Translations under genes and position numbers: made by a program
Notes under the pieces: generated by a model
What the model was told of the DNA's origin: nothing
Seen by the model: only the letters and a program-made list of their open reading frames with translations
Databases searched by the model: none
Assembly (NCBI GenBank): GCA_027596945.1
Contig: JADGJH010000667.1
Span: forward strand, 1-15,487
Source: Physocladia obscura
Taxonomy: Eukaryota; Chytridiomycota; Chytridiomycetes; Chytridiales; Chytriomycetaceae
DNA length: 15,487 nucleotides
Reading direction: 5' to 3'
Shown here: positions 1-7,923 of the stretch, piece after piece
Layout: every line of letters begins with the position of its first letter
Numbering within the stretch: position 1 is the stretch's first letter

Positions 1-1
1 C

Positions 2-29
2 ATATATATATATATATATATATTTGCAG
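2..29 (+). repeat. (AT)n microsatellite forming the end of an intron
   Basis: About 11 copies of the dinucleotide AT run directly into TTTGCAG. This is a good 3' splice site (AG at 28-29), and the downstream reading frame is open from base 30. I read it as the tail of an intron whose donor lies outside the window. The acceptor call is inferred from the motif and from 44 stop-free codons before the first ATG at 163. Confidence 0.6.
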
Positions 30-681
30 TCTGGACGGTGGTGAATCTTCACGCTGGAAGACTGTTGCGCCTATAATACACCAGCAAACACCAATCAATC
101 ACTCATTTGCACTAAAACGTGACCGCGACTTAAATGTCCACGAAGACTATTGTGCAGGAACAATGGCTCCACGTAAGCGGCGATACGCGGACAGTAGCGA
201 TAAAATTGTTATTATTGGTGGTGTTCCCATGGCTGCGCTTTCTATCGCCGAACAAAAAGTGTTGGCAGAGGTTCATGTGCGTATAAAAACAGCCGATGTC
301 TTAGCTGCTTGCAACTCGAGCAACACAAGCCTCGAAAATAACGGAAATGACGGAAATGGTTTGGGTGGCCACATTTCAACAAAAGAAATTCTTGTTGCAG
401 GTGGAGAATTGGTTGTTCCGAGCGCAGAGAATCGATTGGCAGCATTGAAGAGTGATTTGGAGAAATTTAAAGCGCTTTCTTTATCGCAAAATATTCGTAA
501 TGACACGAGGAACTTAACGTCGCCTGCCGGAGAAAATTCCGGTGAGCAAGGGAATGCGGAAGTTGATCTTAAAGAGGAGAATACGAAATTGAAACAGGAT
601 ATTGCACAGTTGGTGAATCTTTTGAAGGCCCAGCAAAGCGTTTTGGATAATTTACGACGAAGAATCATTCATATTGAATGA
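30..681 (+). CDS. Unrecognised coiled-coil protein, 5' end missing (partial)
   Basis: I do not recognise this protein. The visible exon begins after the acceptor at 28-29 and stays in one frame to TGA at 679-681, giving about 216 residues. The ATG at 163 is in frame but is probably internal, because the preceding 44 codons are stop-free and read as protein. A basic patch (PRKRRY) follows that ATG and could be a nuclear-localisation signal. A hydrophobic stretch (IVIIGGVPMAALSIAEQ) comes next, then an Asn/Gly-rich linker. The last 50 residues or so are charged and leucine-rich with heptad spacing (EENTKLKQDIAQLVNLLKAQ), so a C-terminal coiled coil is likely. The gene faces the WW-domain gene tail to tail, with 81 bp between stop codons. 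Nuclear location and coiled-coil dimerisation are inferences. A start at 163 (172 residues) remains possible. Confidence 0.6.
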
Positions 682-703
682 ACTTTTATTTTCTCAAACG
701 CAA

Positions 704-709
704 AATAAA
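704..709 (+). terminator. AATAAA polyadenylation signal
   Basis: AATAAA lies 22 bases after the stop codon of the coiled-coil gene, inside the 81-bp convergent spacer. The position is typical of a cleavage/polyadenylation signal. Assigned by motif only. Confidence 0.45.
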
Positions 710-762
710 CGAAGTATTTTTGGTTATGTTTTGGGTTTTTTTGCTCTTTCCAGCTTATGTAT

Positions 763-1816
763 TCACGTACTTGTAAAGCCGAGGGACTTTGCAAGCGAAA
801 CAGCTGTGGCTGGACATGGTATTTTAACCGTACCCGTAGTTGTTGGCTTGAATCCAGTCCACGAAATCAAAGCTAGAGTTAATTCAATAGAATAGGTTAA
901 AGTTAATGTTCCTGACGCTGTTTTACAATCGGTATCCAAAGCATGAATAAACGCGTCACTTGCAACCAAGCTTTCGTATGATGATACTGTACCCAATAAC
1001 GAATCAGTTATCGTAAACTGGAGAGTGAAATCAGTTGTACTTTTTGCTTTGAAGTTGATATTATTGGATACACCCGATGCAGGAGCTGATTTTATTGCTG
1101 CATTCGTGGAAGGATCAACCAAATATCCCTTTAGTTTTTTTGTTAACCTGCAAATAAATCGAATAGTATAAAAAAAGCTCAACTGTGAACTCGAGATTGT
1201 TGACGAAAATATCTTCGTAGTTTGGACTGTAAACGGAAATATCAACCGCCATAGTAACGGCAATCTGTGTCAAATCTCCAGATTTTTCTTTCCCTGCAAT
1301 AACTTGCAGCGCCGAAATCGAGTCAATAAGATATGGATCACCGACTTTGACAGTTGGATAACGTGGCCACAAAAAAAACAGCGCAGCACCAATTCCAGTT
1401 AAAATAAAAAACCAGATGATTCCACATGATAATAAGCAGCTGCGACGCGTCGAAAAACACCCGCAATAAAATTTGCCGCGCGTTTGTGGCTGCGGGCGGT
1501 TGTTTTTCGATTGTTGCATCCTGGCAGCACTAACGTTTGGTGTGGCTCTATTCGATCCAAGTGAATTCAAATTTTCCATGTCCATATTATAATGCGCAGT
1601 ATTCTGTGTTAATGGTTGACGAGACATTGTCCAGATATCATTACTGTAAACATTGCCAGTATAACGAGTTGGTGTTGATTTCTTTGGATCGCGCGGATCC
1701 GTCCATGTGCATTTTCCAGTGGGATCGATAAAGTAGAAGCATTTGCGTTCCGAGTTCCATTCAGCTTTCCAGCCTGGTGGAAGTTTTGTTTGGAATTGAA
1801 GGCGCGCGTTTTGCAT
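763..1816 (-). CDS. WW domain + single transmembrane segment + LEA2-like domain protein
   Basis: Two exons, 1816-1191 and 1147-763, give 336 residues; the intron is 1190-1148 (43 nt). Residues 12-42 are a classic WW domain: LPPGW at the start, an aromatic FYF core, second Trp at 38, ending TWTDPR. WW domains bind proline-rich partners. A polar Asn/Gln-rich linker and a Cys cluster (YCGCFSTRRSC, possible palmitoylation) precede one strong membrane segment at about 127-150. The remainder, about 155-336, has the beta-rich, hydrophobic-alternating look of LEA14/LEA2 domains, with NNLELTKKLKGYLV across the splice junction. The likely topology is WW in the cytosol and LEA2 in the lumen or outside. 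The donor is GTTCAC, not consensus, but it is the only nearby choice that keeps frame (phase 2) into exon 2. WW and membrane calls are firm; LEA2 is moderate; function is unknown. Confidence 0.8.
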
Positions 1817-2030
1817 TTATTGACGGTTGTTTTTTTCCTTTTTTTGAAACAAACGAGGCTTGAGGGATTCCGGTAGTCGTCAGAAGCTTAGAACTTAATT
1901 ATATAAAGATCGACAGCAGTTTTTGAATCTGGGACGGCGATTGGATTGTTTTGATGAGAAAAATTCCCATTCAATTTTTGTTTCCCGCCGAAAATTTCCA
2001 AAAAATTAACTGAAAGAAGGCACCACCATG

Positions 2031-2036
2031 TTTATT
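2031..2036 (-). terminator. AATAAA polyadenylation signal of the Sld2-Tubby gene
   Basis: TTTATT on the + strand reads AATAAA on the minus strand, 27 bases beyond the TAA at 2066-2064. It falls in the 247-bp spacer upstream of the WW gene, which is transcribed in the same direction. Motif-based call. Confidence 0.45.
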
Positions 2037-2063
2037 ATTAAAGAAGACAAAATGCGAAAAAAT

Positions 2064-4639
2064 TTAAGCGCTGTCATACGCGTCAAATGTTGTGATTGCT
2101 ACAGCAAATGCTTCCATAGGTGTCATTGGATATCGAGCGTCCAACGTAAAAATATCAGGACCACATCTGCCAAACTGCAAGATAATAACATCTTTTTTTT
2201 TGTTCGTTTAATTGTGGCTCCAACAAATAAATAAGGAAATCTTACCACTTCCTTCAGCAATAAGTTGAAAATTTTTAATCGACGGTTGGGTAACACGACC
2301 ACCAAAATTGAGACAATGCGATTGTGTTGTTTCGTTCCAGCGAGGAGGTTTATTCTTCAGAAAAAAAAGTTTTTCTTTGTTTTGAGACTTAATGTCGGCC
2401 ATAATATCTTTTGTAAATTCAGTCTGTGAAAAATTTTTAGCAATTTTTTAGCCTTCTTTCTTTCTCTTTTTTGTTTTACCGATCCTTCCTCAATTTTTGT
2501 TGCGGCTATCGCCACGTTGATTTCTCGAGGTAAAACGGTTTTACTCTATAAAAATACTAATAATATGAAAAAAAAACTATTTGTTTAAAATATCATCCTT
2601 ACGTAAGAAACACAAGCCAATTCCTTTAACCCTTTATCCCTGGTATTTTTGTTATAAAATCTAGCATCTAGCAAAACGAAATTCGTTCGTTGAAAATTCG
2701 CCTTCAATTTCGCAACATAATGCGTACTGTCTTTCGACAAGTCGTCCATGGAAGTGCTGATGAGATAATTCACTGTTGTCGACTTTTTGCGTTTCCGGGC
2801 GGCAAGAAGAAACTTATCGTCAATTTCATTGTACAAATAAAAAGTTGGGTGTGCTTTGTCGAGAATATTGGTTTTGCGCTGTAACCGGCATTTCAATGTA
2901 TACTCTGGAAGTATTCGGCTGAACATTTTTGGCTGTGTGATAAATAGTTGGTTTATGGTTGGACTTGGTGCTGAGGGGGACATTTCAAGTCTTGAATCCA
3001 CAATTATTTCATCTGCTGTCGGCTCTTTTACGGTTTCAACTTCGAAAATTTCTGACTCTGGTTTTCTTTCTGGAGTTGTGGTAACTTTTTCTGATAGCAT
3101 ATATTTAGCTGTAAGTTTTTGTTTCAAACTTTCGGTATCGAACGGAATGACTTCATCTTCTATTACTTCGTTGATATCTTTTCCGCCAATAAAGAAACCA
3201 TTTTCTGGTTTTTTTTTAATTTCAACCAAGGGATTAGTTGCTGTAAGCTTCTTCTGTTGCTTTTTTGCTTGATGCTGGATTTGATCAATTTTTCCAGACA
3301 TAACAACTGCCACTTCATCTTCTTGACTAATTTCGCTTGTCGCATCTTCATTATAATCTGAGTCTTCCTGTGTACTAATATCGTTAAATTTTATTATTGT
3401 TGGAGGATTTGGTCGCGGCAAGTCCAGAATTGGTTTCGAAAGCTTTTGCTGTTTTGTGGGGCTATTTTCCGCCTTTGTTTTTAAGTCTGTTGACACAGAA
3501 ACTGGTGTTAGGACACGGATTTTTGTTACAATAGGGGCGTTCGCTTCTTTAACTGTTGTCGTTGTGGGCCTAATTAAATTAGTCACCAAAAATTCAGCAT
3601 TTTGATCATATGAACTCTTTAAAACAGCAACTGGCGAAGACGTCCTTTCAGCAATTTGTTGGCGTCGAGTCATGAAATCTTGGATCTCCAAGTTGCTGGA
3701 ATTTAAAAGAGATTCTGGTTCAGATATTTTAATCTGTTGGATTTCTTGATTCACAATAGCTGTGGGGCGAGAGGGAGAATATGTTCGGAACGTAAATGGC
3801 TGTGAGATTTTTGGCTCTGAGATTTTGAATTAATTACGGTTAGACAATCGAAAATAAAATTACATACCTTCTGTGCAAAAATTGAGATCAGTTTCATCCC
3901 AATTATTGTTTGCTTCGGGATTTTTAAGACTCCCATCAGTCGGTATTGGGCCAGTTGCGACAGTTGACTTGCGAAATTTGAAGTTTGATTGAGCATTACA
4001 ATTTTTATTTGTGGGTTCAGCTGAATTGCTGCTGTCTGATCGTAAATTTGATGGCCGTATTGACATTTTTAAGTCGTCTTTTGTTATAGATAAATTTTGG
4101 GCATCATCGTAGAGCCGGTAGTTTTCGTTGAAGAATTCTTGAGCCGCTCGATCTTCTTCATCCATGATCGTCACTTGAGAAGAAAGTGGGAGCAAATCTG
4201 CTTTTTTTGGAGGAGTACCGAAGCGAGAAATAAACGTGTGTTCATCTCCATCTTCCAATATCCCACAATTACCACTATTATCTTCAGCTGCACGAGAAGG
4301 AGACTTAGATTTTCTGTTTGGGAATGGAACTTTGAATGGTTCTGGCACACCTTCTGTCGTGGCAAGAGAGTTCCTGATTGTCGTGTCTACCGCGTGTTTG
4401 TGATCTGAAGGAAAGTTATCCGCTGTTGCAGCCACGCGATCACTTTCTTGCTTGAGTTTTGCATAATTTTTATATTTTTTGGCTGTGTCAAATTGATTAA
4501 ACATTCGAAACGATTAAGAAATGTTGAAATTAAAACCTATAATGCGATCGGCAGCAATATCTTTCTTTTCAGGCTTTCTCCCATGAGTTGATATAAAAGA
4601 GTGTTCCCACTCTTTAAGTTCGCGCTTTATTGCTTTCAT
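2064..4639 (-). CDS. Sld2/Drc1-like N-terminal module fused to a C-terminal Tubby domain
   Basis: Six exons (4639-4537, 4482-3868, 3816-2603, 2545-2480, 2423-2246, 2191-2064) give 767 residues; introns are 51-57 nt and all phases agree. Residues 1-46 match the start of Sld2/Drc1 (RecQL4 N-terminal family): [18 protein letters not shown], then [10 protein letters not shown] across intron 1. That family loads the replicative helicase after CDK phosphorylation. Residues about 47-530 look disordered and contain five full S/T-P-x-K/R sites (S95, T124, S253, S358, T487). Residues about 530-767 are a Tubby domain: [26 protein letters not shown] (the phosphoinositide-binding segment), [38 protein letters not shown], ending FTLDARYP...[10 protein letters not shown]. 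The start at 4639 was chosen because it supplies the Sld2 motif; an ATG at 4504 lies inside intron 1. The last acceptor is AAG rather than YAG. The domain calls are strong; a single fused protein is well supported by open frame but not by transcript data. Confidence 0.85.
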
Positions 4640-4784
4640 AAATATTGCTGACAATTTAAGTGAAATAAAAAAAGACAAGAAAAACCTGAAATCAAGAATA
4701 TTTGAACATAAAAACAAGATTAAATAGATTGCTTTTGTTCTGGATCTAAATTAAAATAAACGAATTTCTACACATTCTTTACTA

Positions 4785-4804
4785 AATTCAATTTAAATTG
4801 AATT
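4785..4804. promoter_or_regulatory. 20-bp perfect palindrome upstream of the Sld2-Tubby gene
   Basis: AATTCAATTTAAATTGAATT is identical to its reverse complement and lies about 146-165 bp upstream of the start codon at 4639. The arms are 10 bp with no loop, so it would suit a dimeric DNA-binding protein. It is wholly AT-rich apart from one C and one G, so chance is not excluded. No known binding site is claimed. Confidence 0.4.
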
Positions 4805-4880
4805 CTCCTTTTTTAATTGATTTGATATAAATATTAGAAATGATTGACTTAAAATTGTGGTGTTGGGATAATATAAATTA

Positions 4881-6070
4881 TTGAGACCATTTTCCAGCAT
4901 CAAATCAAGAGGTCACAAAACGCTAGCTTCATTTGTGATGTCATTGTTTGGGGTCAAAGGAATCTCTTTCCTTAAAAGCATTGATATTCTTGAAATCTTC
5001 ATTAGTCACATGCCCAGACATCATTGGTATGTGATCAATTTTGATTATCTGGAATACCTAAGGGCTCCAACAACTCTTACATTTTCAAGAACTATGCTTG
5101 AGGCAATACTCATTTGTACAAACTTTATGCACAATATAATTTATCCCATATATTTCTTCAATTCTTTTCTTTTGCATTTGATCTGTTGTTTTATTCTTCA
5201 ATCAGCTTTCTTTTCAACTTCTGCTCATTTAGATGCTTGATTCCATCATCAACAACATTAATGTCCTCCTTTTTTGTTGTTTAACTAATGGCTGTGTATC
5301 TCATATTTGGTTTCATTCTACTTTATTCATAAATTGTAAATGTCTTGTTTATGGTCATCCAATGCTCACGCTCTGTAAACTTGATGCAGAGACAGGGTGA
5401 AATTCTTGAACATGCACGTTGCTTCAATTGAGGAGGCGACAGTGTGCAGGGCAAGTGTAGAACGTGCAATAAAGTAACTATTACATTTTTCACATTTAAT
5501 AATTTCTTTTTGTTGTTTTGGTTTGCTCACAAAAATCCTTTATTCATCAACAACGATTCATTTAATACACCCTACGAAATTCTTCCTTTGTTATCACTCT
5601 TTTTCATTTTGATTTCATTATTTTCATATCGCCTTTTTGAGATTTTTGGGTGGAGTCGTTTCTGGGTTTGTATGTTGATTAGGGAGAACTATAAAAGGGA
5701 CTTTATTTTTAATAAAAACTAGTTCAAATGTTATAAAATTACAATACCTGCAGACTAATTTTTAACATATGGACTATAAAGTCCATTTTTGGAGACAAAA
5801 AATTAGTCTACGAAATGAACAGCCTCTCAGAGCAGTAGTTACTGGATATTGAATTGCAGATTCAAGTAAGTGAATTGTTTATGTTTGAGATGGATTTTGC
5901 CAATATTGATGGCTTCTTTTGAAGGTTGTTTCAACACAACAGTTCACAATGAGTCAATCACATTTGGATTTATTATGTGTCCTATAATTGGAAATATTTC
6001 AGCTGTTGCTGAAACCATCAATGATCTGTTTCCAAGACAAAATATAACTGCTTATTTGTTGTTCTAGGTA
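4881..6070. other. Gene-free stretch with coding-like fragments broken by stops
   Basis: No intact gene is visible in this 1.2 kb. On the minus strand several short pieces look protein-like but sit in different frames and end in stops. About 5500-5390 encodes a C-x2-C...H zinc-finger-like piece (IKCEKCNSYFIARSTLALH). About 5280-5195 encodes KKEDINVVDDGIKHLNEQ. About 5160-5095 encodes EEIYGINYIVHKVCTNEY. About 5020-4945 encodes SGHVTNEDFKNINAFKER. A further minus-strand piece lies at about 6035-5860 (VSATAEIFPIIGHIINPN). Plus-strand open frames at 4881-5240 and 5444-5722 are rich in Phe/Leu/Ile, as expected for the antisense of such sequence. I infer an old, decayed gene or transposon; the family is not recognised. 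Confidence 0.35.
5752..5809. repeat. Nested inverted repeat (two-storey hairpin)
   Basis: The outer arms are 12-bp perfect inverted repeats: AGACTAATTTTT at 5752-5763 and AAAAATTAGTCT at 5798-5809. Inside them, ATGGACT (5769-5775) and AGTCCAT (5780-5786) form a second perfect 7-bp stem with a 4-base ATAA loop. The whole unit is 58 bases. It could be the core of a small inverted-repeat element in the decayed region, or a stable RNA fold. No target-site duplication was recognised. Confidence 0.55.
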
Positions 6071-6482
6071 GTAGTTTCTCAGAGGCTTATAGCCCTTATG
6101 TTCGTGGGTGACGAATTGTGAGATTATGAATCAAATATTTGTGACTGTTTTTTTGTTTTGTTTTTATTTCCTTAAAAAAAAAAGTACAAAAAAGTATATT
6201 GTAACGAATTGATATATTGAAAAAATTCATACACAAAAAAAAAAAATCTGTGTGAAAACAAAAAAATGAACCAAGCGTCTGTTCCAAATCGTACGTGAAA
6301 TTTTCCCGCAAAACACGAAACTGTTTAGAAAACAATCGTCGAATTAAACGCAGGCGAATTCATTATATCCCGAATCTATAATGGCAATTTGTCGGTGGCG
6401 CGAAACTGATAATCGAAATTAAAAAACAAAGAAATATCGCAATAGAGTCACTCGGCGATAACTGTGTAGTTTTATTTCAAAG
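6071..6482 (+). other. Upstream region of the UPRT gene with a possible first exon
   Basis: The region is AT-rich with A/T homopolymers and no clear independent gene. The UPRT reading frame has stops at 6443 and 6467 and no ATG after them, so the coding start must lie in an upstream exon. One candidate is ATG at 6266, which gives eight codons and then a good donor GTACGT at 6291 (phase 1); an AAG acceptor at 6480-6482 restores the frame. A second candidate is ATG at 6381 with a weaker donor, GTCGGT at 6391, also phase 1. Neither can be chosen from sequence alone. Confidence 0.35.
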
Positions 6483-7596
6483 CATACATATTAACGCATT
6501 ACAAAAAACTGCGCGCGGAAACAACAGATCCTCTGATTGCCCATAAAATCTCTCTGCTTCGCGATACAAGAGTCAACCCAAACAATTTAGAGAACTTGTC
6601 AACGAACTCGGATTGCTGATTGAATATCATGCAACTGCAAATCTCGATCTTATCCAAACAAAACAGGTTTCTTTTGCGAATATATCTTATCGATTTTTTA
6701 TTTTTTATTTTTACTTTTATTTTTGAGTGTTATTACTGACCATTTAAAAATAAAAAAACCATCAAAAACTCTTAGCTTGAGTCGCCGGTTGCGGTATCCA
6801 CCGGTGTGAAAATTAAGGATCGAGTTGGTATTTTTCCCATTATGCGTGCGGGATTGGGGCTTGTTGAGCCGCTTTTGACCTTAATTCCTTCGGCTCGTGT
6901 CCATCATTTGGGTCTTTATCGCGAGCATGTATAGAGATTTTGTTCCCTGAATTCTTTTTGTTTTTGTTCTTAAATATTTGTAGTCGACACTACTTCCTGT
7001 TGAGTACTACAACAAGCTTCCCGCGCAATGCTCTGTTGATATTGGGTTTGTTGTTGACCCCATGGTTGCGACAGGTGGAACCGCTGTTGCGGCAGTCAAT
7101 TTGCTCAAGGTTTTATAACTTTCAATTTCTTTTCATTTCCCCAAATCCTTTTAAGACCTATAATTTATTATTATTGTATTACAGGAATGGGGACTCAAGA
7201 AAATAAAATTTATCGCGATTATTGGATCAACTGTTGGTGTCAAAGTGTTGAGTGACGCACATCCAGTAAGAATTCTTTTTCTTCTTTCTTTCTTTTCTCT
7301 TTCTTCCATACATTTACGTGTGTATTGTAGTGCATGTCATTGATTTTTTTCATGTGTGTGTACGTGTTTGTGTGTGTGGGTGACAGGATATTGAAATTCA
7401 TATTGGTGTTATTGACGACGCGATAACAGATGCTGGATATATTATTCCGGGTTGTGGAGATGCTGGGGACAGGTATAATTTTTGTAGCTTCAGATTCTTT
7501 GAAAAATTAATAGAAGGTTTTTTTTTTTTTCTCTTCTTTTCTTTTTTTGATCGTGTTTACACGCTCTCATACTGTAGGATTTTCAAAACATTGTGA
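6483..7596 (+). CDS. upp-like: Uracil phosphoribosyltransferase, bacterial-type, with one frame break
   Basis: This enzyme makes UMP from uracil and PRPP in cytosolic pyrimidine salvage. Exons: 6483-6666 (5' end unresolved), 6776-6928, 6984-7109, 7185-7265, 7387-7472, 7578-7596. Recognisable blocks in order are [49 protein letters not shown], the PRPP loop [12 protein letters not shown], and the uracil-binding [12 protein letters not shown], ending IFKTL. About 215-220 residues, against about 208 for E. coli Upp. Motifs match the bacterial Upp type rather than yeast Fur1, whose PRPP-domain segment reads VRAGESMEQGL. The first block and QFREL lie in different frames, and a -1 shift at 6577-6583 is needed. 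Without it translation stops at 6614-6616. All splice sites and later motifs are intact, so a recent or technical indel, or frameshifting, fits better than long decay. Enzyme identity is firm; expression as a full protein is uncertain. Confidence 0.85.
6577..6583 (+). other. CCCAAAC slippery-type heptamer at the UPRT frame break
   Basis: In the upstream frame the bases read AAC CCA AAC, i.e. X XXY YYZ with X=C, Y=A, Z=C, the arrangement of a -1 ribosomal frameshift site. A -1 slip gives [13 protein letters not shown], the same spacing between the Arg and FREL as in E. coli Upp. I see no convincing pseudoknot just downstream. A single A missing from the A-run would explain the break equally well. 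Confidence 0.4.
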
Positions 7597-7923
7597 AAGT
7601 AAATAATATTATAACTTTTTTTCCCCCCCTTAAATGAATGTTTGAAAAAAAAACTGTTTAAACAATGATTGAAATTTTTTTTTTAACTGTGAAAGTCAAA
7701 GACATTTGAAAGTCCAGTGGCACTCGTTCAAAATAAGGACCGCATTCTCAATTGTTTTTTGATGAATTGCTGAGTTTTAATAAAATAGAAGAAAAAAAAA
7801 TCAGGCTCTTGTTATTCTGCTATAATATGGATACTAATAATAAATTATCTTCAAACTAGAATATTATGATGTAAAAATGAAAACAAAAATTTTTTATTTT
7901 ATTTTTTCACCCATTTGTCTTTT
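7597..7923. other. Convergent 3' spacer between UPRT and the BAR gene
   Basis: These 327 bases are AT-rich with long T and A runs and hold no gene. Overlapping AATAAA signals for the minus-strand BAR gene lie at 7893-7898 and 7898-7903. An AATAAT at about 7603 may serve the UPRT transcript. Confidence 0.5.
7893..7903 (-). terminator. Tandem AATAAA polyadenylation signals of the BAR gene
   Basis: Read on the minus strand the bases contain AATAAA twice in overlap, 20-30 bases past the TGA at 7926-7924. Motif and position are typical of a fungal poly(A) signal. Confidence 0.5.

Noticed and set aside
2856..3272. Plus-strand open frame of 138 codons
   Set aside because: It is antisense to the disordered linker of the Sld2-Tubby gene, has no splice or start support and is Ser/Phe-rich as expected of a shadow frame.
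3860..4504. ATG at 4504 as start of the Sld2-Tubby gene
   Set aside because: This ATG lies inside a 54-nt intron; splicing it out joins the upstream exon in phase and completes the Sld2-type motif, so 4639 is the better start.
4881..5240. Plus-strand hydrophobic open frame as a membrane protein
   Set aside because: The hydrophobicity matches the antisense of charged minus-strand fragments, and no splice or family motif supports it.
6560..6600. A short intron to explain the UPRT frame change
   Set aside because: The two conserved blocks are separated by the normal number of residues, so no intron of usable size fits between them.
7330..7386. GT-rich tract as a microsatellite or recombination signal
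   Set aside because: It is the 3' part of a UPRT intron and works as its pyrimidine/GT-rich tail before GTGACAG; no repeat function is needed.
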